Part shown: positions 7,606 to 16,096 of the stretch, piece after piece
How the letters are laid out: each line of letters begins with the position of its first letter
Position numbering within the stretch: the stretch's first letter is position 1
Source: CAZLDI01 sp964558415
GTDB taxonomy: Bacteria; Chloroflexota; Dehalococcoidia; SM23-28-2; RBG-16-64-32
NCBI GenBank assembly: GCA_964558415.1
Contig: CAZLDI010000001.1
Span: 1-64,000 of the forward strand
Length of the DNA: 64,000 bases
Direction: 5' to 3'
Made by a program: the position numbers and the translations under genes
Notes under the pieces: generated by a model
Told to the model about the DNA's origin: nothing
Databases searched by the model: none
The model's input: only the letters and a program-made list of their open reading frames with translations

Positions 7606-9228
7606 ATGCCTGCGAAGCAGCTATTATTCGATGTCGAGGCGAGACGCCATCTGAAGGACGGCGTCGACGCGCTGGCAGACGCCGTGCGCGTCACCCTGGG
7701 GCCGCGCGGCCGCAACGTGATCCTGGAGAAGAAGTTCGGCCCGCCCGCTGTCGTTGACGACGGCGTCAGCGTCGCCAAGGAGATCGAGCTTCAGAACCCG
7801 TTCGAAAACCTGGGCGCGCAGCTTGCGCGAGAGGTGGCCAGCAAGACGAACGACGTGGCCGGCGACGGTACGACGACAGCGACTGTGCTCGCCCAGGCGA
7901 TCGTGCGTGAAGGTATGCGTATCGTCGCCGCCGGCGCCAATCCGATGACGCTCAAGCGCGGCCTCGAGGCCGGGGTTGCGACGGTCGTGGAGGCGCTCCG
8001 CGATATGGCCAAGCCGGTGGCGGGCAAAGAGCAGATCGCCCAGGTCGCCACGATCTCCGGCCACGACCCGGAGATCGGCGACATCATAGCCGACGTCATG
8101 GAGAAGGTCGGCAAGGACGGCGTCATCACCGTCGAAGAGGGCAAGGGCATCCGGATGGAGACGGAGTTCGTCGAGGGCATGCAGCTGGACCGCGGCTACG
8201 TATCGCCGTACTTCGTGACGAACCCGGACCGCATGGAGGCCGTCCTGGACGACCCGTACATCCTGATCACGGACAAACGGCTCTCCAGCGTTCAAGACCT
8301 GCTGCCGGTGCTGGAGCGCACCCTTCAGGTCACCAAGAACGTCGTCATCGTCTGCGACGACTGCGACGGCGAGGCGCTCGCCACGCTTGTGGTCAATAAG
8401 CTGCGCGGGACGATCAGCGCGCTCGCGATCAAGGCGCCTTCCTTCGGCGACCGCCGCAAGGCGATCCTCGAGGACATCGCGATCCTCACCGGCGGCACGT
8501 TCATCACGGAGGACATGGGCCACAAGTTGGAGAACACTCAGGCCAGCGACCTGGGGCGCGCCCGCCGCGTAGTCGCGACGAAGGAGGACACGGTCATCAT
8601 TGAGGGCCACGGTTCCGACGAGGCGATCCAGTCCCGCATCAAGCAGATCAAGGCGCAGAGCGAGGACGCGTCCTCAGAGTTCGACCGCGAGAAGCTGCAG
8701 GAGCGCCTAGCCAAGCTGGCCGGCGGCGTCGCGGTGATCAAGGTCGGCGCCGCGACCGAGGTGGAGCTGAAGGAGCGCAAACTGCGCGTTGAGGACGCCC
8801 TTTCCGCGACCCGCGCTGCGGTCGAAGAGGGTATCGTTCCCGGTGGCGGCGTGGCGCTGATCCGCGCCCAGAAGGCGCTGGACAAGCTGGCGAAGAAGCT
8901 CAGCCCTGAAGAAATGACGGGCGTCGGCATCCTGCGCAAGGCGCTCGAGGAGCCGCTGCGCATGATCGCCGAGAACGCCGGCCAGGAGGGGATGGTGGTG
9001 ATCGACGCCGTGCGCAAAGGCAAGGACGCGAACTTCGGCTACGACGCCGCGGAGGACGTATACGGCGACATGCTGAAGAAGGGGATCATTGACCCGGCGA
9101 AGGTCACCCGCACGGCGCTGGAGAACGCGAGCTCGATCGCCACGCTGTTGCTGACGACGGAGTCGCTGGTGGTGGAGATCCCGTCCGAGACGCCGGCGAT
9201 GCCGGCGCCGCCGCCGATGGACTACTAA
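7606..9228 (+). CDS. groL: Chaperonin GroEL
   Basis: The 60-kDa chaperonin subunit, 540 residues. Seen: VRVTLGPRGRNV, ATP-binding DGVSVAKEI and NDVAGDGTTTATVLAQ, the apical domain, and GGGVALIRA near the end. The C-terminus is PAMPAPPPMDY, so the usual Gly-Gly-Met tail is absent and replaced by a Pro-rich end. The ATG at 7606 has AAAGGAG upstream; in-frame TTG codons at 7600 and 7603 are less likely. Cotranscribed with groES under CIRCE. Confidence 0.98.
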   Translation: MPAKQLLFDVEARRHLKDGVDALADAVRVTLGPRGRNVILEKKFGPPAVVDDGVSVAKEIELQNPFENLGAQLAREVASKTNDVAGDGTTTATVLAQAIVREGMRIVAAGANPMTLKRGLEAGVATVVEALRDMAKPVAGKEQIAQVATISGHDPEIGDIIADVMEKVGKDGVITVEEGKGIRMETEFVEGMQLDRGYVSPYFVTNPDRMEAVLDDPYILITDKRLSSVQDLLPVLERTLQVTKNVVIVCDDCDGEALATLVVNKLRGTISALAIKAPSFGDRRKAILEDIAILTGGTFITEDMGHKLENTQASDLGRARRVVATKEDTVIIEGHGSDEAIQSRIKQIKAQSEDASSEFDREKLQERLAKLAGGVAVIKVGAATEVELKERKLRVEDALSATRAAVEEGIVPGGGVALIRAQKALDKLAKKLSPEEMTGVGILRKALEEPLRMIAENAGQEGMVVIDAVRKGKDANFGYDAAEDVYGDMLKKGIIDPAKVTRTALENASSIATLLLTTESLVVEIPSETPAMPAPPPMDY

Positions 9229-9254
9229 GCCAGTAGTCAGGGGACAGCAACCAC

Positions 9255-9285
9255 CGTAGGGGCGGGTTTGAAACCCGCCCCTACG
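9255..9285. repeat. Near-perfect 31-bp GC palindrome
   Basis: CGTAGGGGCGGGTTT and its reverse complement around one central base. It lies between groEL and the convergent cyclase gene, and supplies the TAG stop (9283-9281) of that gene. It could also act as a bidirectional terminator hairpin. Related copies lie in ileS, the second cyclase gene and holB. Confidence 0.85.
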
Positions 9286-10618
9286 ACGTTTCGATCGCCG
9301 ACCGGACCTCGTACAGGCGTACCGGGTCTTCGAAGCCCTTGAGGACGACGTCCCCCACGTCCGAGAACAGGAAACCCTTGCCCATCGCCAGCTCCCGCAC
9401 GACGTTGGAGACGAGCACCTGACCGGCCTCCGCCCGCGCGCAGACGCGGGCGGCGAGCTGCACCGCCGCGCCGAAGATGTCGCCGTCTTCGGCCACGGGT
9501 TCGCCGGCGTTCAGGCCGATGCGCACGCGGATGGGTTCGGGTGTGGCGCCCTCGAAGGCGCGCTGAATGGCGATCGCGCATTCCAGCCCACCCGAGGCGG
9601 AGGGAAACGAGGCCATGATGCCGTCGCCGGTGTGCTTGATCTCGCTGCCGCCGTGGGCCTTGAGGGCATCGCGGATGATGGTGTTGTGGGCGCGGAGGAG
9701 GTCCTGAGCCTTCGCGTCGCCGAGGCGCTGGGTGACGGTCGTGGAGCCTTCCATATCCGTGAAGAGAATGGTGACCAGCCCCGCTCCGGGGGCCGTTGGC
9801 TCGCCGAAATCTTCGCCGATGAAGTCGCCGATCGCGCGCAGTACAGCCTCCATGTCGCCCAGCCCGGGGACAGGGGACGCTCCTTCGAGCAGGACCAGGC
9901 GCGCGCCGGGTATGGCCGCGGCAAGACGCCGGGGCACGCTTTCGTCCGCCCAGGGAACCTGCCGCCTGTGCAGAACGAGAGTCGGGCAACGGAGCGCAGG
10001 AAGCAGCCGCGTGACGTCATGCGCATCCATCTGCCGGAACATCTCGCGGGCTGTCTCAGGATCGACGGCCTCCTGCATGTATCCGGCCAAACGGTGCGCC
10101 TCTTCTCCCTCGGACCAGCCGAGCAAGACGTGCGCCGCCGTCTCCGTATACGTGTCCCAATCGGCGTCCATAAGGGCCCGTGTCGCCTGCACTTTCGGCG
10201 AGCGCGCGTAGTCAGCGCGGTCCGCATACGAACACCAGAGAATGAGGTGCGACACGAGTTCCGGGTGGGTCGCGGCGAAGTGGATCGCCATCGGGCCGGA
10301 CGAGAAGTAGGCGAACAGGGCGAACCGACGCAAGCCGAGCCTGCCGACGACGGCTTCGAGGTCCCGCGCCATCCCTTCCACGGAGAAGTCGGATATGCCG
10401 CGATCGGAAAGGCCTGAGCCGCGGTTGTCGTAGCGGACGACACTGCGTTTGGCGGCGAGCCGCAGGAACCAGCGGCGCATCTCCGGAATCTGCCTGGCGA
10501 CGGTGCCGTGGCTCCAGGGCGGGTTCGGCATGTGCAGGAACGTCTCGCCCTCGCCGACGGCCCAGTACGAGATGTTCACACCGTCCGGCGTCGTGACGTA
10601 CTCGATGGGTACTTCCAA
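9281..10618 (-). CDS. Alpha/beta-hydrolase fused to class III nucleotide cyclase (copy B)
   Basis: 445 residues. N-terminal alpha/beta-hydrolase fold (residues about 1-270), then a class III adenylate/guanylate cyclase domain (about 280-440). The cyclase has metal Asp residues in LFTDMEGST and KHTGDG, the Lys of EIKHTGDG expected for adenine recognition, and the Arg of LAARV; the usual Asn of VNLAAR is Gln (GAAVQLAARV). The hydrolase looks degenerate: the nucleophile elbow reads AYFSSGP instead of GxSxG, and the catalytic His seen in copy A (NDHPAQWGD) is replaced by ASPVPGLGD. Start TTG at 10618 with GAGGGG upstream. It follows copy A by 11 bases and is a tandem paralogue. Confidence 0.85.
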   Translation of the reverse strand: MEVPIEYVTTPDGVNISYWAVGEGETFLHMPNPPWSHGTVARQIPEMRRWFLRLAAKRSVVRYDNRGSGLSDRGISDFSVEGMARDLEAVVGRLGLRRFALFAYFSSGPMAIHFAATHPELVSHLILWCSYADRADYARSPKVQATRALMDADWDTYTETAAHVLLGWSEGEEAHRLAGYMQEAVDPETAREMFRQMDAHDVTRLLPALRCPTLVLHRRQVPWADESVPRRLAAAIPGARLVLLEGASPVPGLGDMEAVLRAIGDFIGEDFGEPTAPGAGLVTILFTDMEGSTTVTQRLGDAKAQDLLRAHNTIIRDALKAHGGSEIKHTGDGIMASFPSASGGLECAIAIQRAFEGATPEPIRVRIGLNAGEPVAEDGDIFGAAVQLAARVCARAEAGQVLVSNVVRELAMGKGFLFSDVGDVVLKGFEDPVRLYEVRSAIETS

Positions 10619-10629
10619 TGGTGTCCCCT

Positions 10630-12021
10630 CTACTCGGCCCGGCGCACCTCGTACAGGCGCACGGGGTCCTCGAAGCCCTTGAGGACGACATCGCCCACAT
10701 CCGCGAACAGGAAACCCTTGCCCATCGCCAGCTCCCGTACCACGTTGGAGACGAGCACCTGGCCCGCCTCTGCCTTCGCGCAGACGCGGGCCGCGAGCTG
10801 CACCGCCGCGCCGAAGATGTCGCCGTCCTCGGCCACCGGCTCGCCGGCGTTGAGGCCGATGCGCACGCGAATGGGTTCCGCTGTGGCAGCGCCTGCTTGA
10901 ACGGCGGGGCGCAAGGGCGCGTCATGATGCGCCCCTACGGCGTGCCGATTGCGCTCTTCAAACGCCCCTTGTATCCCGACAGCGCACTCCAACGCCCCGG
11001 AGGCCGATCCGAAGGAGGCCATGATGCCGTCGCCGGTGTGCTTGATCTCGCTGCCGCCGTGGGCCTTGAGGGCATCGCGGATGATGGTGTTGTGGGCGCG
11101 GAGGAGGTCCTGCGCCTTCGCATCGCCGAGACGCTGAGTGAGGGCGGTGGAGCCTTCCATGTCCGTGAAGAGGATGGTGACGAGGGCCGAGGCAGTCGTG
11201 TCCGATTCCACCTCCGCTTCCCTCTCTCGAAGGAAGGTGGCGATGGCATCCAACACAGCCTCGCTGTCGCCCCACTGTGCCGGGTGATCATTGCCCTCTA
11301 AGGGCTCGAGGCGAGCTCCCGGAATAAGTGCGGCCATCTCGCGGGCTACCGCAAACGGAGCCACGGCATCGCCCCGGCGGTGCAAGACGAGCGTGGGGAC
11401 TCGAATCTCCTTGAGCCAGGCTGTGACATCGACGCCCATGTTCACCTCAAGTACTCTGGCAGCGTTCTCACCGGAGGCCGAGACGCGCTCCATATCGGTC
11501 CACCAGGCCGTTTGGATGGGGTCGCGGGAGGGCACGAAGGCCGCGGAAAGGGCCGCCGACCCCAGCCCCCACTCTGCGCGGATCAGTGCCAGAAGGGGCT
11601 CAACAACTCGGCGTGGGTGCGGCCAACGATGGTACGACCCGTATAGAATGAGGTCCGACACGCTCTGCGGGTGGCGGGCTGCATACATGATCGCGGTGGG
11701 GCCCCCCTCGGAGAACCCCATGAGCGAAAAGTGATCCAACGTCAGCGCGTTTAACACGGCCTCCAAGTCGGCGAGGTGCGCCTCCATGGAATGATCGTAG
11801 ACATCGCGGTCGCTAAGCCCCATGCCTCGCTTATCGAAGCGAACCAGAAGGCGTCCCTTGGCTAGCCCTTCCAAGTAAGCCCTCGTCTCCGGTTGGTTCC
11901 ACCCAACCTGAAGATGGCTTAGCCAGCCCGTCGCCAGCACCAACGGTGGCCCCCGTCCTACGGTGGCGTAGGCGATGCGTACGCCGTCGGAGGTTGTGCA
12001 GAAGCGGATCTGTTGTTCCAT
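10630..12021 (-). CDS. Alpha/beta-hydrolase fused to class III nucleotide cyclase (copy A)
   Basis: 463 residues, the upstream paralogue. The hydrolase half has an intact elbow (GFSEGG), an acid region (RRGDAVAP) and a His (NDHPAQWGD). The C-terminal cyclase has LFTDMEGST, EIKHTGDG, IRVRIGLNAGEP and GAAVQLAARV. Relative to copy B it carries about 22 extra residues (including HAVGAHHDAPLRP) just before IRVRIG, encoded by a palindromic element. It may make cAMP and may sense a hydrolysable or bound ligand through the hydrolase domain, as inferred for other such fusions. The ATG at 12021 lies eight bases after TAAACT, suggesting a leaderless mRNA. Confidence 0.86.
   Translation of the reverse strand: MEQQIRFCTTSDGVRIAYATVGRGPPLVLATGWLSHLQVGWNQPETRAYLEGLAKGRLLVRFDKRGMGLSDRDVYDHSMEAHLADLEAVLNALTLDHFSLMGFSEGGPTAIMYAARHPQSVSDLILYGSYHRWPHPRRVVEPLLALIRAEWGLGSAALSAAFVPSRDPIQTAWWTDMERVSASGENAARVLEVNMGVDVTAWLKEIRVPTLVLHRRGDAVAPFAVAREMAALIPGARLEPLEGNDHPAQWGDSEAVLDAIATFLREREAEVESDTTASALVTILFTDMEGSTALTQRLGDAKAQDLLRAHNTIIRDALKAHGGSEIKHTGDGIMASFGSASGALECAVGIQGAFEERNRHAVGAHHDAPLRPAVQAGAATAEPIRVRIGLNAGEPVAEDGDIFGAAVQLAARVCAKAEAGQVLVSNVVRELAMGKGFLFADVGDVVLKGFEDPVRLYEVRRAE
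10892..10960 (-). repeat. In-frame palindromic insertion in cyclase copy A
   Basis: The tract between the conserved flanks shared with copy B (boundaries approximate) includes GTAGGGGCGCATCATGACGC on the minus strand and a partner GCGCCCTTGCGCCCC. It adds about 22 residues without breaking the frame. Copy B lacks it, so the paralogue gives a direct before/after comparison. Confidence 0.75.
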
Positions 12022-12029
12022 GCGCCGTC

Positions 12030-12035
12030 AGTTTA
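12030..12035 (-). promoter_or_regulatory. -10 box of a leaderless transcript
   Basis: On the minus strand TAAACT, then eight bases, then the ATG of cyclase copy A at 12021. Confidence 0.4.
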
Positions 12036-12203
12036 CACCGCGTGGCGTAAGGGGGCGAGAAGCGCGGTGGTGGATTTCGCGGCTCTGAGAGGGCGCGGCT
12101 CCGGCTATGCCTGTAGTGCGACGTCGCCCGGGTCTCGGGATCTGTGGGGCGTGCGGCTATCCAGAGCCAAGCCTGGCCGCTACAGGTGCTCCGGAGGGTC
12201 TCC

Positions 12204-13475
12204 CTAAATTAAGGCGGCGAAGCGCTTGTCGGAGCGGTAGGGGCCGACGACGGCGACATGCAGGCCGGCCGGGTCCAACACCTCTCGCCCAACACGGCGA
12301 AGGTCGTCCAGCGTAACGGCGTCCATCTCGGCGACGGCGTCGTCGATGCTGCGAACGCTGCCGAGCAGCAGCTCCTGGCCGCCGATCCAGCCGCTGACGT
12401 TGCGGGTGTCTTCCATGCGCAGCATCAGGCGGCCTTTGGAGAGCTCGCGGGCTTTGGTCAGCTCTTCCCCGGAGGGGCCGTCCACGCGGAGGCGCGAGAG
12501 CTCGTCGAGCACGACCTTCAGCGCGTCCGCGGCGTTTTTCGGGTCGACGCCGGTGTAGACGTTGAAGGAGCCGGCGTCACGGAAATGCGCGACGTAGCTG
12601 TGTACGTCGTAGACCAGGCCCCGCCTCTCCCGCAGCTCCATGAATAATCGCGAGGACATTCCTTCGCCGAGGATAACTGACAGGTACGAGAGGGCGTGCC
12701 GGTCCGGGTGACTCAGCGGAAGCGCCGGGACGGCGACGCTGACGTGCGCCTGCTCGGTCTTTTTGTACTTGACGGCGCAGCGCGAGCCGTTGACCGCGGG
12801 CGCCGGGAGCCAGGGCGACGGCTCGCGGGCCTCCCAGTCGGCAAAGGCGGAGGACACCTGCGCCACGAGCTCATCGTGCTCGAGGTTGCCGGCGACGGCG
12901 ACGATCACCGTGCCCGGACAATACTGCCGTTGCAGGTAGTCGAAAGCGAGACCGCGGCTGATCCCCTTGACGGACTCCTCCGTGCCCGCCACGTCGCGAC
13001 CGAGCGGATTGTCCGGCCAGAGGATCGAGTCCAGGAGCAGGTCCGCGATCTGCGCCGGGGAGTCCGCAACCATGGCCAGCTCCTCCAGCACCACCTGGCG
13101 CTCCTTCTCCATCTCTCGCTCGTCTAGCAAGGGGCGGCGCAACATATCGAACAGGACGTCCAGCGCCATGTCCATGTGGGTGCGAGCTACTTTAGCGTAG
13201 TAGACGGTGTATTCGCGGTCCGTGCCCGCGTTCAGGACACCGCCGACGCCGTCGATCGCCTCTGATATCTCCTTCGCCGTAGGGCGTTTCTGCGACCCTT
13301 TGAAAAGCATGTGCTCCAGGTAGTGCGAGACGCCCTCTTCGCCGTCCTTCTCGTTACGCGATCCCGTCGCTACGTAGATAGAGAGTGAGACGGAGTGCGT
13401 GTGGGGCATGGAGGAAGAGAGCACACGGAGACCGTTGGGGAGAACGGTGCGCTGGAAAAACGGGGCGTCTGTCAT
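12204..13475 (-). CDS. M16 family zinc peptidase (processing peptidase-like)
   Basis: 423 residues. The inverted zinc motif HxxEH is present as HYLEHMLFKG (residues about 46-55), with the downstream Glu in the ELAMVAD region, and a second, inactive M16 half (GEGMSSRLFMELRE, VYDVHSYVAHF). This matches the PqqL/YmxG-like single-chain peptidases that cleave short peptides. It starts at the ATG at 13475. The downstream flank toward the cyclase genes (12022-12203) holds no gene that I can support. Confidence 0.92.
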   Translation of the reverse strand: MTDAPFFQRTVLPNGLRVLSSSMPHTHSVSLSIYVATGSRNEKDGEEGVSHYLEHMLFKGSQKRPTAKEISEAIDGVGGVLNAGTDREYTVYYAKVARTHMDMALDVLFDMLRRPLLDEREMEKERQVVLEELAMVADSPAQIADLLLDSILWPDNPLGRDVAGTEESVKGISRGLAFDYLQRQYCPGTVIVAVAGNLEHDELVAQVSSAFADWEAREPSPWLPAPAVNGSRCAVKYKKTEQAHVSVAVPALPLSHPDRHALSYLSVILGEGMSSRLFMELRERRGLVYDVHSYVAHFRDAGSFNVYTGVDPKNAADALKVVLDELSRLRVDGPSGEELTKARELSKGRLMLRMEDTRNVSGWIGGQELLLGSVRSIDDAVAEMDAVTLDDLRRVGREVLDPAGLHVAVVGPYRSDKRFAALI

Positions 13476-13549
13476 CTGCGGACTACAGAGCCCAGTTTAC
13501 GGGAGCGGCGGATAATGGGGAATGGGAAGGAGGATTGAGGAGTCCGGCG

Positions 13550-13729
13550 TTATCTCTGCCGGGCCACCGAGACGATCCCCGCTATCGTGGCGACGGTGAG
13601 GACGGGAACGAGGACGAACGGACCGAGGTTACCAAACGCCAGGCCGACGAGCGCGAAAACGGCGGCGAAGACGATCCAGATCGTCAGCAGGACGTAGAAG
13701 TACTGACGGACGCGGTACCAACTAATCAC
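13550..13729 (-). CDS. Small two-helix membrane protein, 59 residues
   Basis: A short open frame from a GTG at 13729 to TAA at 13550. The product is VISWYRVRQYFYVLLTIWIV at the N-terminus, followed by a second hydrophobic segment (FVLVPVLTVATIAGIVSVA) and a basic end (RQR). Two predicted membrane helices separated by GNLGP. It sits 16 bases after the stop of the metallo-beta-lactamase gene on the same strand. No strong ribosome site was seen, so translation may be coupled. No family recognised. Confidence 0.5.
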   Translation of the reverse strand: MISWYRVRQYFYVLLTIWIVFAAVFALVGLAFGNLGPFVLVPVLTVATIAGIVSVARQR

Positions 13730-13745
13730 AACTGTTTGACTGCGC

Positions 13746-14384
13746 TCAGCTCGCCCATGTTACATCGCCGCAGAGGTCCAGCGGGTGCTCCCGTGCGGCG
13801 AAGGCGGCGTACTCAAGCCTGGAGTCAGCGATGTGTGTGTCGCCGCCGTGGCCCGGGAGGACTGCGGACTGGTCCGGCAGCCTGTACAGGCGTCCGGTTA
13901 TCGAGCGGATCGCTTCCTGAAGGTCCGGCGGCGAGATGGTGCGCCCCGGACCGCCCGGGAAGAGCGCGTCTCCAGTGAGGATGAAGCTGCCGACCAAGAA
14001 GCACGTGCTGCCCGGCGTGTGCCCCGGCGTGTGTATCGCTGTGACCGCCAGGCCGCCGATCGCAATCTCGTCCCCGTCGGCGAGGGGACGGTCTATCTTG
14101 TCCGCCGGCATAATGCGCTCGGCCGGGTGGCAGTGCACCGGCGCGCGCGTCGCCTGTGTCACCAGGTCGTAGTCCGCCCAGTGATCCGGATGGGTGTGCG
14201 TCAGGGCGATGGCCTTGACGCGCAGGTCGCGCACCGCCTGGAGCACGCTCTGGCTTTCAGCGGGCATGTCCACGATTAGCCCCTCTCCGGTAGCCCGGTC
14301 TGCGATCACGTAGGCATTGTTGTCGTACGGGCCAAGATGCCCGAACTTGATCAGGTCAAACTGGCCGGTGTGGAGCGTTTCCAC
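13746..14384 (-). CDS. Metallo-beta-lactamase-fold hydrolase (glyoxalase II-like)
   Basis: 212 residues. Metal-binding motif THTHPDHWADYD (residues about 65-76), then HTPGHTPGST, GDALF, and a C-terminal PGHGGDTHI. This is the binuclear-zinc hydrolase set; the short length suits glyoxalase II-like thioesterases or other small MBL enzymes. The GTG at 14384 is preceded by GAGGAGG with seven bases spacing, which decides it over a longer in-frame reading to 14468. It is divergent from the GNAT cluster. Confidence 0.85.
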   Translation of the reverse strand: METLHTGQFDLIKFGHLGPYDNNAYVIADRATGEGLIVDMPAESQSVLQAVRDLRVKAIALTHTHPDHWADYDLVTQATRAPVHCHPAERIMPADKIDRPLADGDEIAIGGLAVTAIHTPGHTPGSTCFLVGSFILTGDALFPGGPGRTISPPDLQEAIRSITGRLYRLPDQSAVLPGHGGDTHIADSRLEYAAFAAREHPLDLCGDVTWAS

Positions 14385-14469
14385 AGTTAGCCTCCTCGAG
14401 GTAGCCCGCCCATCGCCGCCGCCGGATCCGGTTTCTTGTCTCCGTCCCCTGTTATACCATAGGCGCACC

Positions 14470-15015
14470 GTGATCTCCGAAGCGATCCTGGAAGGCGAAC
14501 TCGTTCGTCTGCGCCCGATGCAAGAGAGCGACCTGCCGTCGTTCGTCGCGTGGCTGGCGGACCGCGACGTGACGCGATGGCTGGCAGAGATGGGCGAACC
14601 GCCGACGATCGAGGACGAGTTCGATTGGTATCAGCGGAAGCGCGAGGACCCGGAGAACGTTCTCTGGGCGATCGAGACGCTGGAGGGCCGGCTGATGGGC
14701 AACATCGAGCTGCGCCTGGCGCCACATGCGAAGCGCGCTGAGCTGGGCGTCGCGATTCACGATAAGACGCAGTGGAACCAGGGCTACGGGACGGACGCGG
14801 TCTGCCTCGTTCTGGGTTACGCCTTCGACGAGCTTCACCTCAACCGCATTGAGCTGACAACGGACGAGAAGAACCTTCGTGCGATCCGAGTCTATGAGAA
14901 GCTCGGCTTTCAGCGCGAGGGACTGCTCAGGGGCCACCGCCTCGTCGATGGCGTCTACGGCAACACGCTGGTGATGGGACTATTGCGAGACGACCGGAAG
15001 CGCGGTTCGGCATGA
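14470..15015 (+). CDS. GNAT N-acetyltransferase (RimJ/RimL type), first of three
   Basis: 181 residues from a GTG start. Motifs: LVRLRPMQESDLPSFVAWLAD, the acetyl-CoA pyrophosphate loop region QWNQGYGTDAV, and the C-terminal RAIRVYEKLGFQREG. These match the RimJ/RimL branch that acetylates protein N-termini or small amines. Its stop overlaps the next start (ATGA at 15012-15015). Confidence 0.85.
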   Translation: MISEAILEGELVRLRPMQESDLPSFVAWLADRDVTRWLAEMGEPPTIEDEFDWYQRKREDPENVLWAIETLEGRLMGNIELRLAPHAKRAELGVAIHDKTQWNQGYGTDAVCLVLGYAFDELHLNRIELTTDEKNLRAIRVYEKLGFQREGLLRGHRLVDGVYGNTLVMGLLRDDRKRGSA

Positions 15016-15557
15016 ACGCCGTCGTCACACTTGCCGGAACCCTGGTCCGCCTGCGGCCGATTATTGACGCCGACATCCCCGTGATAACGCGCTGGTTCGC
15101 TGATCCGGACGTCCGCCACTGGCTCCATCACTCTGATCGCGCTGACGCGAATGAAGATGATGTAAGAGAGCGTTACGGCCCCGCAGCCGCTCGCGAACGC
15201 GAGGTGCGCTGGGCGATCACGACGGCGGGCGGCGATCTGATCGGGACCGTGCGGCTGGAGGGGATTGACCGCGACCACGCCCGGGGCGAGCTGGCGATCA
15301 CGATCGGTGAGAAAGACTACTGGGATCGCGGTTACGGGACCGACGCGATCAAGCAAGCGCTACGCTTCGGCTTCCAGAATCTGGGCCTGCGAGTTGTGGT
15401 GCTGATCACGGACGCGGATAATGTGCGCGGCATCCGCTGCTACGAGAAGTGCGGATTCGTGCGGGCGGGAGTGTACCGGCAGCACCGGCTGCGTTACGGC
15501 CGGCCCCTGGACATGGTAATGATGGACGTGCTGCGCGAGGCGTGGGAGCGACCATGA
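15012..15557 (+). CDS. GNAT N-acetyltransferase, second of three
   Basis: 181 residues. LVRLRPIIDADIPVITRWFAD, YWDRGYGTDAIKQAL for CoA binding, GIRCYEKCGFVRAG near the end. It shares the fold and layout of its neighbours but diverges strongly in the middle, so the substrates probably differ. Starts and stops overlap the flanking GNAT genes by 4 bp, which indicates translational coupling. Confidence 0.85.
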   Translation: MNAVVTLAGTLVRLRPIIDADIPVITRWFADPDVRHWLHHSDRADANEDDVRERYGPAAAREREVRWAITTAGGDLIGTVRLEGIDRDHARGELAITIGEKDYWDRGYGTDAIKQALRFGFQNLGLRVVVLITDADNVRGIRCYEKCGFVRAGVYRQHRLRYGRPLDMVMMDVLREAWERP

Positions 15558-16096
15558 TCGCTGATGTCGTTCTCGAAGAAATGCCCGTCCGCTTGCGGCC
15601 GGTGGGGGAGGATGATCTTCGGCCATTCCAGCGCTGGCTCAGCAATCCGGAGGTCTACGAGTGGCTCGCGGCGGGTATCTTGTCGCCACCGACCTGGGAA
15701 GACGAACTGGCCTGGTGGCGGCGCGCGCAGTCGAGTGACGGCGAGCTGACCTGGTCGATCGAGACCAACGATGGTCGCCTCCTCGGTAACGTGACTCTGC
15801 TCTGGACGCCACCCGCAAGGAGCGCGTCGTTCGGAATCTTCATCGGCGAGACCGCGCAGTGGGATAAGGGCTATGGGCGGGCGGCTGTGCAGGCCCTCGT
15901 CAGGCACGGATTCCGGGTCCTCGGCCTGAACAGGATCGGCCTGAACTGCGATGCCTTGAACGTCCGGGCCATCCGCTGCTACGAGAGAGTAGGCTTTCAT
16001 CACGAGGGCGTGATGCGGGAGCATCGATACGTCCGCAGGGACTTTCACGATTCAGTCGTGATGGGTCTACTAGCAAAGGAGTGGAGCGATGCCTGA
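15554..16096 (+). CDS. GNAT N-acetyltransferase, third of three
   Basis: 180 residues. PVRLRPVGEDDLRPFQRWLSN, QWDKGYGRAAVQALV, AIRCYERVGFHHEGVMREH. The ATG at 15554 overlaps the previous TGA, and the gene overlaps the next one (start 16089) by 8 bases. Substrate unknown. Confidence 0.85.
   Translation: MIADVVLEEMPVRLRPVGEDDLRPFQRWLSNPEVYEWLAAGILSPPTWEDELAWWRRAQSSDGELTWSIETNDGRLLGNVTLLWTPPARSASFGIFIGETAQWDKGYGRAAVQALVRHGFRVLGLNRIGLNCDALNVRAIRCYERVGFHHEGVMREHRYVRRDFHDSVVMGLLAKEWSDA

Noticed and set aside
7624..8610. Minus-strand 328-residue frame opposite groEL
   Set aside because: Overlaps a certain GroEL gene on the other strand and has no family features.
9241..9285. CRISPR-like repeat
   Set aside because: It is a single palindrome, not a regular array with spacers, and its relatives lie singly inside genes.
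12022..12203. Possible tRNA-like or RNA fold between the cyclase and M16 genes
   Set aside because: No acceptor or T-loop pattern (GGTTCRANNCC) was found; only GC-rich sequence.
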